From Novisyntrophococcus fermenticellae (lineage in GTDB: Bacteria; Bacillota; Clostridia; Lachnospirales; Lachnospiraceae): 64,000 nucleotides of DNA. The stretch's first letter is position 1, and each line of letters opens with the position of its first letter. The position numbers were made by a program, and so were the translations under genes. The notes below the pieces were generated by a model that did not search any database, was not told where the DNA came from, and saw only the letters and a list, made by a program, of their open reading frames with translations. Positions 1-8,496 of the stretch are shown here, in pieces. The DNA lies in contig NZ_CP076458.1 in NCBI RefSeq assembly GCF_018866245.1, positions 62,001 to 126,000 on the forward strand, written 5' to 3'.

Positions 1-9
1 GAAAAACAA

Positions 10-762
10 CTAGAATTCCGTTACGTGTTTTCGGCACCAGAGGGGGATATGGTTTCTCTGGCATTTGTAGTTTTTACGTTCTTTAATTCCGATTGTTTCA
101 AAAAAGCCTTTCCAGAGATCTATATAGGGGTCTGAATGGTCTTCCAGAAGTTTTAAGCGGTCAAATTCTTCATTTGAAAGCGAGGTAAGATAAAACTCAG
201 AATTTGTGGGATGGACAACAGCTGTTTTTCGGTTGTCATCTATAATCATCCAGTTTTCTGAGGGCATGCGGTCCTCAAATTGTGGTGCCAGAAAAGTGAG
301 GATATCAGAACGAGGTTCAATATGGGACACAAGCACGTTATCCTGCATAAGGGTGAAACGCAGAAATTCCTGAAATTGATGCGCTTCATTGAGAACGCTT
401 CTGTTCACTTCAAAGATTGCTGAAACAGCCGGAATCTGCAACATATTTACGACTTTGCTTCCGTAAGTAAAGCCAAAAAGCAGAAAACGGTAAATCACGT
501 CCAACTTATCCGGAACTTGAGACATAGCACAGCGAAAGACCATCTGATAGGCTTCAAATGATATTTTATTTTGTATGGAGTTAATGACACTGGCGGTTTT
601 CTTCTTGTCTGCATCGACGTGGAGATAGTCGCAGAATAATTCCAGATTTCCGACTGGTTCCGTGAGCAGCCGGATATTTTTATGCCCGAGTTTAGAGTCC
701 CAGGCATCATAAATACAGGTCATCATATCCTCAAATTGATTAAAACATGTAAAAATCGTCAT
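10..762 (-). CDS. DUF4130-type DNA metabolism protein, partner of the radical-SAM protein
   Basis: A 250-residue protein resembling the TIGR03915 'probable DNA metabolism protein' (DUF4130) family. The N-terminus (residues 1-20, with CIYDA) and the C-terminal NWMIIDDNRKTAVVHP stretch near residues 170-185 fit that family. In other bacteria it sits beside, or is fused to, uracil-DNA-glycosylase-like domains and is paired with the radical-SAM protein encoded just upstream here. The ATG at 762 lies 20 bases after the radical-SAM stop codon and has a good ribosome site (CCAGGAGG), so the two genes are one operon. They probably share the LexA-like control at 2267-2336. A role in DNA repair or modification is known only by association; no catalytic residues are assigned. 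The family call is confident, the function is not. Confidence 0.8.
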   Translation of the reverse strand: MTIFTCFNQFEDMMTCIYDAWDSKLGHKNIRLLTEPVGNLELFCDYLHVDADKKKTASVINSIQNKISFEAYQMVFRCAMSQVPDKLDVIYRFLLFGFTYGSKVVNMLQIPAVSAIFEVNRSVLNEAHQFQEFLRFTLMQDNVLVSHIEPRSDILTFLAPQFEDRMPSENWMIIDDNRKTAVVHPTNSEFYLTSLSNEEFDRLKLLEDHSDPYIDLWKGFFETIGIKERKNYKCQRNHIPLWCRKHVTEF

Positions 763-782
763 ATACGATACCCTCCTGGGAG

Positions 783-2255
783 TTAAAGCTGACCGGAAAC
801 TGTTTGCTGCACATCCGTCGTATTGGGCTGTATCTGAAACATCTGATCATCGAACAGAGATAGCTGCCTGTAAGAGTCGGGATGATCAATTTCCCAGGAT
901 TTCTGGTAATCTTCACCGATTAACTGGCGTGTGATGAAGTCTTCATTAATTCTTATATGATACATCATCCTGCCCTGACAGGTAATAAAGTATTTTGCCC
1001 GTTTTAAGACAACGCCTATTTTTTTTAAAGAATCAAAGGTAAGAACTCCGGTGCGCCGGCTCTTAACAATCCGCATTGCTGATTTGGTACCTATCCCGGG
1101 GACTTTCAGAAGGGTAGCGTAGTCAGCCCGGTTAATTTCTACCGGGAACTGTTCCAGATGACGCAGTGCCCAGTCACACTTGGGATCCAGGAGGACATTA
1201 AAATTCGGGCGGTCAATGCTGAGCAGCTCTTCGGCGTGAAATCCATAATAACGCAGTAGCCAGTCGGCCTGGTACAAGCGGTGTTCCCGCAAAAGAGGAG
1301 GAGCAGTGTCCATCGAAGGAAGGTCCAAATCTTCATTCAATGGAATATAAGCGGAATAAAAGACTCTTTTCAAGTCGTATTGCTGATATAGCTGCTGAGA
1401 AGTGGTCAGAAGCTGATAATCATTCTCTTCTGTGGCGCCGATAATCATCTGTGTACTCTGTCCGGCCGGAACAAAAGGGGCCGGTTTCTCTGATGAGGGG
1501 GAGTGGAAAGTACTTACCTGGGGATACTGATGATTTTCCTTGATATATTTTGGGGAGCTATCAAAGATGTTGCCGGAGAGATAGCGGTTTCCGCCGCTGC
1601 GTTCCATACGTGAATCTTTTCCTATGGAGAGACGATAATCGGCAATCCGATGCTGTATCTGCCCCATAGGCTTTAATATGGCTGTCTGTGTTTTATGAGG
1701 TGCCAGTTTTTTCAATCCTTCCGCAGTGGGGAGTTCCAGATTGATACTCATGCGGTCAACCAGATAACCCATCTGTTCCAAAAGCTCTTCGGGAGCATTC
1801 GGAATTGCTTTTACATGGATATAACCATTAAAATGGTATTGGTAACGCAAAAGATAAATCGTGCGGTACATTAATTCCATGGTATAGGAGGGGTTTTTAC
1901 ACACACCGGAGCTCAGGAACAGACCTTCGATGTAATTTCGCCGATAGAACTCTATTACCAGCTGGCAGACTTCCTCCGGCTTGAAGGTAGCCCGCACGCG
2001 ATCATTACTGGAGCGGTTCAGACAGTATTTACAGTCATAAACACACGCATTGCTTTGCAGGATCTTTAAAAGTGAGATACATCTTCCGTCTGAAGCAAAG
2101 CTATGGCAGATTCCTGCGGCACAGGAATTTCCCAGGCTTCCCTTTTGTCCCCTGCGGTCTACTCCGCTGGAGGTACACGCCACATCATACTTTGCGGCGT
2201 CTGCAAGAATATTCAGTTTTTCCTGCAAAGATAATTCATCTGATAAAATTTTCAT
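783..2255 (-). CDS. Putative DNA modification/repair radical-SAM protein with helix-hairpin-helix
   Basis: About 490 residues from the ATG at 2255, chosen because TTCGAGG lies a few bases upstream; a longer frame opening near 2315 has no ribosome site and would run through a regulatory box. The radical-SAM CxxxCxxC motif is C71, C75, C78 (CVYDCKYC). Four more cysteines (about C27, C45, C50, C59) precede it and could hold a second cluster. A helix-hairpin-helix near residues 370-405 (VPGIGTKSAMRIV) is a non-specific DNA-binding fold. This combination matches TIGR03916, which co-occurs with the DUF4130 protein that follows. The reaction is unknown; the HhH and the LexA-like boxes upstream argue for DNA damage repair. 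Its family is confident. Confidence 0.85.
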   Translation of the reverse strand: MKILSDELSLQEKLNILADAAKYDVACTSSGVDRRGQKGSLGNSCAAGICHSFASDGRCISLLKILQSNACVYDCKYCLNRSSNDRVRATFKPEEVCQLVIEFYRRNYIEGLFLSSGVCKNPSYTMELMYRTIYLLRYQYHFNGYIHVKAIPNAPEELLEQMGYLVDRMSINLELPTAEGLKKLAPHKTQTAILKPMGQIQHRIADYRLSIGKDSRMERSGGNRYLSGNIFDSSPKYIKENHQYPQVSTFHSPSSEKPAPFVPAGQSTQMIIGATEENDYQLLTTSQQLYQQYDLKRVFYSAYIPLNEDLDLPSMDTAPPLLREHRLYQADWLLRYYGFHAEELLSIDRPNFNVLLDPKCDWALRHLEQFPVEINRADYATLLKVPGIGTKSAMRIVKSRRTGVLTFDSLKKIGVVLKRAKYFITCQGRMMYHIRINEDFITRQLIGEDYQKSWEIDHPDSYRQLSLFDDQMFQIQPNTTDVQQTVSGQL

Positions 2256-2266
2256 ATGCGAAACCT

Positions 2267-2280
2267 CGAATATATGTTCT
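2267..2280 (-). promoter_or_regulatory. Second LexA-like box, proximal to the radical-SAM start
   Basis: The plus strand reads CGAATATATGTTCT, matching 12 of 14 positions of the Gram-positive LexA operator CGAACRNRYGTTCG. It lies 12 bases before the ATG at 2255, just downstream of a plausible -10 element. Binding here would block transcription. The call rests on consensus similarity and on a second, better box nearby. Confidence 0.55.
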
Positions 2281-2322
2281 GCACATATGGTAACACATAA
2301 AAGAAAAAAATGCAATAAAAAT

Positions 2323-2336
2323 CGAACAAAAGTTCG
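2323..2336 (-). promoter_or_regulatory. LexA (SOS) box upstream of the radical-SAM/DUF4130 pair
   Basis: CGAACAAAAGTTCG is a perfect 5-bp inverted repeat around AAAA and matches 13 of 14 positions of the Firmicutes LexA consensus. It lies between sufU and the radical-SAM gene, 67-80 bases upstream of the latter's start. On the minus strand a weak promoter (TTGCAT, 17 bases, TACCAT) falls between this box and the one at 2267-2280. Confidence 0.65.
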
Positions 2337-2351
2337 AAAATAATTTGCGGC

Positions 2352-2774
2352 TCACTCCAGTGCCTCTTCCAAAGTATGCCAGGCCAGCACCGCACATTTT
2401 ACCCTGGCCGGCATATGGGAAATACCTTGCAAAGCGGTGGCTTCCTGCAGCTCGTCAATCTGTGCTTCATCCTTAATTTCGCCTTTAATCATGGCAAAAA
2501 AGAGATTCATAAGTTTTTTTGCCTCTTCCACTGTCTTTCCTTTAATTAAATCTATCATAATGGAAGCGGAAGCCTGGGAAATGGCACATCCATCTCCCAC
2601 AAATCCGGCATCTTCTATGACTCTGTCAACAACCCGAAGTTCCAGAACAATATCGTCTCCGCAGCTGGGATTTACACCTTCCAGACTGACGGTATGATTA
2701 TCTACTTTGTGCCGGTTCCACTGGGCGCGGCTGTTTTCTACAATAATCTGATTATATAGCTGTTTAAGTTCCAA
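2352..2774 (-). CDS. sufU: SUF iron-sulphur assembly protein SufU
   Basis: A 140-residue SufU/NifU-like protein. The three conserved metal-binding cysteines are visible in NPSCGDD, GDGCAIS and ARVKCA. In Gram-positive bacteria SufU is a zinc protein that accepts persulphide sulphur from SufS for cluster assembly on SufBCD. Translation appears to begin at a TTG (2774) eight bases after AGGAGGTGG, overlapping the end of sufS by 11 bases, so it is translationally coupled. It is the last gene of the SUF operon, and no clear terminator was seen after it. Confidence 0.92.
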   Translation of the reverse strand: MELKQLYNQIIVENSRAQWNRHKVDNHTVSLEGVNPSCGDDIVLELRVVDRVIEDAGFVGDGCAISQASASIMIDLIKGKTVEEAKKLMNLFFAMIKGEIKDEAQIDELQEATALQGISHMPARVKCAVLAWHTLEEALE

Positions 2775-3990
2775 GTCCCATCCACCTCCTTACATTTTTA
2801 ATTCCGGAAACCAGGGCATCTATATCTTCTCTCGAATTATAAATGGCAAAGCTGGCGCGGCAGCATGCTGTAATTTTTAAAAATTCCATCAAAGGCTGCG
2901 CACAGTGATGGCCTGCACGGACGGCGACTCCTTCGGCATCCAGAATAGAAGCCGTGTCATGCGGGTGAACGTCATTTACATTGAAGGAAATGACTCCGTG
3001 GCGGGATTTTGCAACAGGTTCACCATAAATAGTTACGTAAGGAATTTCATTTAGATTTTTGACTGCATATTCCATCAAATCTTTTTCATGATTCATGATA
3101 CTGTTATAACCAATGGAGGAAATATAGTTGATGGCCGCTTCCAGACCGACTTCACCGCCTACATTTCTGGTTCCTGCTTCAAATTTGCGTGGAACTTCAC
3201 CAAAGGTGACACTTTGCTCGTGGACACTTTGAATCATATCACCCCCACTTAAGAACGGAGGCATTTTCTCCAGTAATTCTTTTTTTCCATATAAAACGCC
3301 GATTCCCATAGGACCATAGAGCTTGTGGCCGGAAAATGCAGCAAAGTCAACGTCCAGTGCTTTGACATCAACAGGCATGTGAGGAATGCTTTGGGCACAG
3401 TCTAAAACTACCACGGCGCCTGCTTTCCTGGCTTGCCGTACAATTTCTGTAATGGGCGCTTCAAGTCCCAGCACATTAGAAACATGGGCAATCGCTATCA
3501 GACGAGTTTTAGGTCCGATTTTTTGCGTAATCTCTTCCTTTGTCAGATGACCTGATTTATCAGGATAAAGGTAGCGCAGAACGGCACCTTTTGCTCTTGC
3601 AACTCTTTGCCAGGGGACCAGGTTGCTGTGATGTTCAGCCACGGACAGGGCAATTTCATCGCCTTCTTTTATAAATTCCATTCCATAGCTATAAGCAAGC
3701 AGATTAAGAGACTCTGTTGTATTCTGTGTAAAAACGACCTCTTCCGGTTTGGCATGGACAAACTCTGCCACAGAAGCTCTGGCACGTTCATGTACTTCTG
3801 TAGCTCTGGCCGCCAGCTCGTAAACGCCGCGGTAGGGGTTGGCATTGTCTTTCTCGTAATAGGAAGAGATGGCATTAAGAACCTGGCGGGGACGCTGCGT
3901 TGTTGCTGCATTATCCAGATAAATCAGCCTTTTTCCGTTTTCAGGTACGGTAAGGACAGGAAAATCATGAAGCATTTGATTTTGGGTCAT
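2764..3990 (-). CDS. sufS: Cysteine desulfurase SufS
   Basis: A 408-residue group II cysteine desulfurase, dependent on pyridoxal phosphate, that removes sulphur from L-cysteine and passes it to SufU. The cofactor lysine is in FSGHKLYGP and the catalytic cysteine in RAGHHCAQP near the C-terminus; the NAATTQRP segment near the N-terminus is typical. The ATG at 3990 is preferred over an in-frame TTG at 4011 because AAAGGAGG sits about ten bases before it. It overlaps the end of sufD by 26 bases within the sufCBDSU operon. Confidence 0.95.
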   Translation of the reverse strand: MTQNQMLHDFPVLTVPENGKRLIYLDNAATTQRPRQVLNAISSYYEKDNANPYRGVYELAARATEVHERARASVAEFVHAKPEEVVFTQNTTESLNLLAYSYGMEFIKEGDEIALSVAEHHSNLVPWQRVARAKGAVLRYLYPDKSGHLTKEEITQKIGPKTRLIAIAHVSNVLGLEAPITEIVRQARKAGAVVVLDCAQSIPHMPVDVKALDVDFAAFSGHKLYGPMGIGVLYGKKELLEKMPPFLSGGDMIQSVHEQSVTFGEVPRKFEAGTRNVGGEVGLEAAINYISSIGYNSIMNHEKDLMEYAVKNLNEIPYVTIYGEPVAKSRHGVISFNVNDVHPHDTASILDAEGVAVRAGHHCAQPLMEFLKITACCRASFAIYNSREDIDALVSGIKNVRRWMGLGT

Positions 3991-5065
3991 TTTCCTTAAG
4001 CCTCCTTTCAATCTGCAGAGCCAGCTCTTCTCTTAAAGATTCATCAGGAATCTGATCCAGAACTGGCGAGAATCTGCCTTCGACCAAAAGCATTCTTGCC
4101 TCAGCGGGGGTTAATCCCCGGGAGCATAGATAATAAATCTGGGTCTCATCCAAACGTCCAATGGTTGCAGCATGTTGCCCCTCCACCTGTTCTTCACCAC
4201 AGAGGATAAGTGGAACCGTACGGTTCCTTACACTCTTTCCAAGCATCAGAACCTCTTCGGTTTCATGGCCTGCCGCATAGACAGCACCTCTTTTGAAATC
4301 GATGGTCCCGCGCAGAACCTTACTGCTTTTCCCGGCGAGAACACCTGCGGTATACATGTCACATCGCGTTGACTTTCCATAGTGATCCGCTATATCGTTG
4401 AAATCGAAAATCTGAGTCTGATCCCCGAAATAGATGGTATCTAGCTGATAGCTGCTTTCTTTTCCGTCCAGGCTGGCCCTTGAACCTAAAGCTGCACAAG
4501 ACCCGCCCAAGACAGCGCGTACAACCTCTACCCGGGCTCCATCCTCTGCATAGATGGCAACGCCGTTCCAGCTTCTGGAGGTTCTGTTTAAATTCTGAAT
4601 CTGAATCAGTTTAACCCGGGCACCTTTTTTGGCGTAAATCCTGGTAAGCTCTGCCGTAGATCCGGAAACCTGCTCATCAGATGCGATTTCCTGCATAAAT
4701 GTGACACGGCTTCCATCCTCTGCGTAGATTCCATAGCTTCCGATAACCGTATCAGAAGCTGAAGAAACAGAGACTTTCATCCTTACGGTCTGATGCACGC
4801 TTTCCTTTACTTTCAGAAAGCAGGAAACATTTGCATGCTGTATTACATAGTTGTCATAGACTTTCCCTATGCCACTTTCTATATGCACAGTTTCTCCCGG
4901 AAAGTTCTTCATTCTCTCAATTCCGGAAGGTAAAGGGGAAAGTGATAAGTTTTCTTCCGGGAATTCTTTTTTCTGTGTATCCACAAGAGAGAATTCTTTC
5001 CCTGCCCAATTGACACCCAGATGGTTCCAGGTGGGTACAGGCAGGACATTGATTCTGTCTGTCAT
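3965..5065 (-). CDS. sufD: Fe-S cluster assembly protein SufD
   Basis: A 366-residue SufD protein with the right-handed beta-helix core typical of SufB/SufD (GSYGIYAEDGSRV, NGVAIYAEDGARV) and the C-terminal signature QHAATIGRLDETQIYYLCSR. SufD pairs with SufB, and with SufC forms the scaffold on which clusters are built. It starts at an ATG with AGGAGG upstream, 15 bases after sufB, and overlaps sufS. At 366 residues it is slightly shorter than the E. coli protein, as is common in Clostridia. Confidence 0.93.
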   Translation of the reverse strand: MTDRINVLPVPTWNHLGVNWAGKEFSLVDTQKKEFPEENLSLSPLPSGIERMKNFPGETVHIESGIGKVYDNYVIQHANVSCFLKVKESVHQTVRMKVSVSSASDTVIGSYGIYAEDGSRVTFMQEIASDEQVSGSTAELTRIYAKKGARVKLIQIQNLNRTSRSWNGVAIYAEDGARVEVVRAVLGGSCAALGSRASLDGKESSYQLDTIYFGDQTQIFDFNDIADHYGKSTRCDMYTAGVLAGKSSKVLRGTIDFKRGAVYAAGHETEEVLMLGKSVRNRTVPLILCGEEQVEGQHAATIGRLDETQIYYLCSRGLTPAEARMLLVEGRFSPVLDQIPDESLREELALQIERRLKENDPKSNAS

Positions 5066-5080
5066 AGCTCATACCTCCTC

Positions 5081-6499
5081 TCAGCCTATGCTGCCTTTCA
5101 TCTCCAGGTGAATCAGATTGTTCATCTCGACTGCGTATTCCAGCGGAAGCTCTTTTGCAATCGGCTCCGCAAACCCGCCTACGATGAAGGCGCGGGCATC
5201 ATCCTCAGAAAGGCCGCGACTCATCAGATAGAATACAGCCTGCTCGCTGATTCGCCCGATTTTTGCCTCATGGCCCACATCTGCTTCGTCACACTGGATA
5301 TCCATAACAGGTATGGTATCTGATCTGGACCGGTCATCCAACATCAGGGATTCACAGGCGACTGCGGACTTACTGCCGGATGCCTCCGGGGCAACTTTAA
5401 CCAGGCTTCGGAAGGTAGATACCCCGCCATCTCTCGAAATGGATTTGGTAGATATGTGAGAAGTGGTGTTGGGTGCCCCATGGACTACTTTGGCACCTGT
5501 ATCCAGGTTTTGGCCTCCGCCGGCAAAGGTAATTCCGGTAAATTCCATACGGCTTCCTTCACCCTTTAATATACTCATGGGATAGAGATAGGAAATATGG
5601 GAGCCAAAGGAGCCGGACACCCATTCGATGGTACCGCCCTTTTCTACACGCGCACGTTTTGTATTTAAGTTATACATATTCTTAGACCAGTTTTCAATCG
5701 TGGAATAACGAAGCCTTGCATTCTCGCCCACATAAAGTTCAACACAGCCCGCATGGAGATTGTTTACACTGTACTTTGGTGCAGAGCAGCCTTCTATAAA
5801 ATGAAGGTATGCGCCTTTGTCCACAATAATGAGGGTGTGTTCAAACTGGCCGGCCCCCGGAGCATTCAATCTGAAATAGGATTGAAGGGGAATCTCCACA
5901 GATACACCGGGTGGTACGTATACAAAAGAACCGCCGGACCATACGGCTCCGTGAAGTGCGGCAAATTTATGATCCGAGGGAGGAACCAGCTTCATAAAAT
6001 GCTTTCTGACCATATCTTCATAAGGACCGGTCAGAGCACTTTCCATATCCGTATAAATAACGCCCTGGGCAGCAGCAGCAGCGGAAATATTATGATAAAC
6101 AACCTCAGAATCGTATTGGGCACCTACACCTGCCAGTGACTTTCGCTCCGCTTCCGGGATACCAAGCCTTTCAAAAGTATTTTTAATATCCTCCGGAACC
6201 TCGGACCATTTCCCACGCATGGTGGTATCCGGACGGACATAGGTGACGATATCCTCCAGATGCAGATCGTCCAGAGAAGGTCCCCAGTTGGGCACCGGAA
6301 TACTGTTGTACAACTGTAGCGATTTCATCCGGAAAACACGCATCCAGGCAGGGTCATGCTTTTCATCAGAAATTTTTCTGACAATCGATTCCGTAAGACC
6401 TGACTGTACCTCAAAGGAAGGGTGTACTTCATCCCTGATATCGTAGATGCTTCGATCCACTTCATCCACCCTTGTTTTTTCTTCGTCAAAGGCTCTCAT
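5081..6499 (-). CDS. sufB: Fe-S cluster scaffold SufB
   Basis: A 472-residue SufB, the main cluster-carrying subunit of SufBCD. Recognisable segments are SGGSFVYVPPGVSVEIPLQ, FIEGCSAPKYS, TIENWSKNMYNLNTKRA and the C-terminal GRISEQAVFYLMSRGLSEDDA. Family length is normal. The start overlaps the end of sufC by 14 bases with AGGAGG upstream, so the subunits are coupled translationally. Adjacent sufC, sufD, sufS and sufU complete the pathway, and no sufA or sufE is present in the window. Confidence 0.96.
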   Translation of the reverse strand: MRAFDEEKTRVDEVDRSIYDIRDEVHPSFEVQSGLTESIVRKISDEKHDPAWMRVFRMKSLQLYNSIPVPNWGPSLDDLHLEDIVTYVRPDTTMRGKWSEVPEDIKNTFERLGIPEAERKSLAGVGAQYDSEVVYHNISAAAAAQGVIYTDMESALTGPYEDMVRKHFMKLVPPSDHKFAALHGAVWSGGSFVYVPPGVSVEIPLQSYFRLNAPGAGQFEHTLIIVDKGAYLHFIEGCSAPKYSVNNLHAGCVELYVGENARLRYSTIENWSKNMYNLNTKRARVEKGGTIEWVSGSFGSHISYLYPMSILKGEGSRMEFTGITFAGGGQNLDTGAKVVHGAPNTTSHISTKSISRDGGVSTFRSLVKVAPEASGSKSAVACESLMLDDRSRSDTIPVMDIQCDEADVGHEAKIGRISEQAVFYLMSRGLSEDDARAFIVGGFAEPIAKELPLEYAVEMNNLIHLEMKGSIG

Positions 6500-7250
6500 G
6501 TCCGGCTACCTCCTTTTCTATATTGCTAAATCCCTGCTCAATAATCTCAGTGGCTAAGTCCGGTCCTCCTGTCTTTGCAATCTTTCCGTCTTCCAGGATA
6601 TGAACATAATCAATGTCCATTCCTTCCAGAATTTTGGCACTGTGTGTGATAATCAGAACCGCATTCTTATGATTATGATAGGCATTAATGCCCTTTGATA
6701 CAGTTTTTACGGCATCCACATCCAAACCGGAATCCGTCTCATCAAGGAGAGCGAGTTTCGGCTGAAGCATCAAAAGCTGGAGAATTTCCGCTTTCTTTTT
6801 CTCACCTCCGGAAAAGCCCACATTCAGATAACGGTCTGCATATGTGGGGTTTATGTCAAGCGCTTCCATCTGTGCCTTTAATTCTTTCTGGAAAGCCATG
6901 ATTCTGGGAGGCCGCCCCTCAACGGCACCTTTGGCGGTGCGCAAAAAGTTCTCAAGGGTTACGCCGGGTATTTCCTCAGGAGCCTGGAAGGACAGGAAAA
7001 TACCTGCTCTTGCTCTTACATCGGTTTTTTCGCCGGTAATATCCTTTCCTTCTAAAAGAATCTTACCCTTTACAATTTCATACCTTGGATCTCCCATGAC
7101 CGCAGACACCAGTGTTGATTTACCAGTTCCGTTTGGTCCCATCAAAACATGGATTTCTCCTTTATTTATCCTCAGACTGACACCGTCAAGAATCAGGTTG
7201 CCGTCTACTGAAACACTTAAATCCTGAATTTCAAGCAATGTGTTGCTCAT
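6486..7250 (-). CDS. sufC: Fe-S assembly ATPase SufC
   Basis: A 254-residue ABC-type ATPase that is soluble and drives conformational change in SufBD. Walker A is GPNGTGKST, the ABC signature FSGGEKKKAE and Walker B LALLDETDSGLD. It is first in the operon and starts at an ATG with AAAGGAGG upstream. A weak promoter and an inverted repeat lie directly before it (7328-7386), so this is probably where the whole sufCBDSU unit is controlled. Confidence 0.96.
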   Translation of the reverse strand: MSNTLLEIQDLSVSVDGNLILDGVSLRINKGEIHVLMGPNGTGKSTLVSAVMGDPRYEIVKGKILLEGKDITGEKTDVRARAGIFLSFQAPEEIPGVTLENFLRTAKGAVEGRPPRIMAFQKELKAQMEALDINPTYADRYLNVGFSGGEKKKAEILQLLMLQPKLALLDETDSGLDVDAVKTVSKGINAYHNHKNAVLIITHSAKILEGMDIDYVHILEDGKIAKTGGPDLATEIIEQGFSNIEKEVAGHESL

Positions 7251-7327
7251 CGTATATGCCTCCTTTCTGGTGCGCCGGCATGGTCATATTCGCTGCTACC
7301 AGGCCGGACAACAGACAGTTGAAATTT

Positions 7328-7386
7328 TATTAGTTATGACTAACATATCTATATTAAATACTATACCTTTTATAAACGGATTGCAA
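7328..7386 (-). promoter_or_regulatory. Probable suf promoter with operator-like inverted repeat
   Basis: On the minus strand TTGCAA (7386-7381) is followed after 17 bases by TAGTAT (7363-7358). Downstream lies TATTAGT-TATG-ACTAACA (7328-7345), an inverted repeat matching in six of seven pairs, in the position expected for a repressor just after the transcription start. No regulator gene is adjacent. An Rrf2/IscR-type regulator is a guess from what controls other suf operons. Confidence 0.4.
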
Positions 7387-7416
7387 GCCCTGAAAAGATA
7401 ATATTTTATACAATGT

Positions 7417-8280
7417 TTAAGTTTTATGAAGCATTTGGTATTTTTTAGGGCTTATTCCGGTTTTTTCTTTAAAGGAGCGGCTGAAATGAGATAAATTATT
7501 ATATCCCGCCAGACTGCATACATCATCGATTCCAGTTCCGCATAGCAATAATTCCTTGGCCTTCATAATGCGGCAATGAATCAGGTACTGATTCGGACTC
7601 ATGCCGGTTACTTCTCTGAATGAAGTACATAGATACGATTTATTAATAAAAAAAATATCTGATAGGAGGTTCAGCGTGATTTCCTTATCATAATTCATAT
7701 GTATATAATTAATAACCTGATAAATCGTATGATAATCAGAGGTATTCTTAAATGAAATCGTATGATAATTCCGATATTGCTGGTTTACCTTAAGTAAAAA
7801 TTCACCCAAAAGAAATTTAGGATACAGATCAAAGCCAAACATTGTATCAGGCATATCTGCGGATTGAATGATTCTTTCAAGAATCGCCCTGCATTGAGAA
7901 GCTTCATCTTCTGAAAGCGGTAAAATACAAGGGTTCTTAAAGGGACGAAAATAAAAGCATTCTAGCAGGTCTGTTTGTACGGAAGAAAAGAAATCTATAA
8001 ACTCCGGTTTAAAGACAACCACATATCTTTCATTAGGAGTGCCAGGGTGAGTCAAATGATTATAATGAAGATCCATGTGATTAAAGATCAGGAGCGTGTT
8101 CGCAGAAAGGGTGTGGGAGGTATCGCCGATATTGCAGTCCATTCCATCAGAACACAGAAGAATCAGTTCAAGATCATCATGTATATGGTAGGTACCCTGT
8201 ACACTGGTAGTAGTGATTTTATGCTGTACAGAAAAGCTTTCTGAAAACATTTCCTTATACTGTTTATAATTATCCGGCAT
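7417..8280 (-). CDS. AraC-family transcriptional regulator
   Basis: A 287-residue regulator with an N-terminal cupin-like ligand domain (about residues 20-155, including the YHIHDDLELILLCSDG stretch) and a C-terminal double helix-turn-helix (about 185-285, ending LAGYNNLSHFSRSFKEKTGISPKKYQ). It is divergent from the sugar-import locus that begins at 8497, with 216 bases between, which suggests that it controls that locus in response to a sugar. It starts at an ATG with AAGGAGG. The ligand cannot be read from the sequence. Confidence 0.9.
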   Translation of the reverse strand: MPDNYKQYKEMFSESFSVQHKITTTSVQGTYHIHDDLELILLCSDGMDCNIGDTSHTLSANTLLIFNHMDLHYNHLTHPGTPNERYVVVFKPEFIDFFSSVQTDLLECFYFRPFKNPCILPLSEDEASQCRAILERIIQSADMPDTMFGFDLYPKFLLGEFLLKVNQQYRNYHTISFKNTSDYHTIYQVINYIHMNYDKEITLNLLSDIFFINKSYLCTSFREVTGMSPNQYLIHCRIMKAKELLLCGTGIDDVCSLAGYNNLSHFSRSFKEKTGISPKKYQMLHKT

Positions 8281-8443
8281 TATAAGGACCTCCTTAAAAA
8301 TTCTTCTGGAATATTTCTATAACAACATTATAAGACATGGAGAGAGGAAGTAGCAACAGGGTGTTAAGAATTATCAAAAAAACAGATGTTTATGCAAAAA
8401 AACATTCTGTTTATCTGCTAAAATAGATGTACGAAATAATGTA

Positions 8444-8467
8444 AGGGTCAAAAGGTCTTTTGATCCT
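8444..8467. repeat. Short palindrome sharing a word with the 51.5 kb hairpin
   Basis: AGGGTCAAAAG-GT-CTTTTGATCCT is an 11-base inverted repeat with one mismatch and only two central bases. It lies 30 bases before the URO-D-like gene. The word AGGGTCAAAAGGTC recurs in the long hairpin at 51464-51521, so this may be one member of a dispersed palindrome family, or an operator for the AraC regulator. The rest of the gap 8281-8496 shows no clear promoter. Confidence 0.5.
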
Positions 8468-8496
8468 ATGATGTTGCGGAAACGAGGAGGTTTCAT

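Noticed and set aside
8281..8496. Riboswitch before the sugar locus
   Set aside because: Only a short palindrome was seen; no known aptamer pattern could be recognised.
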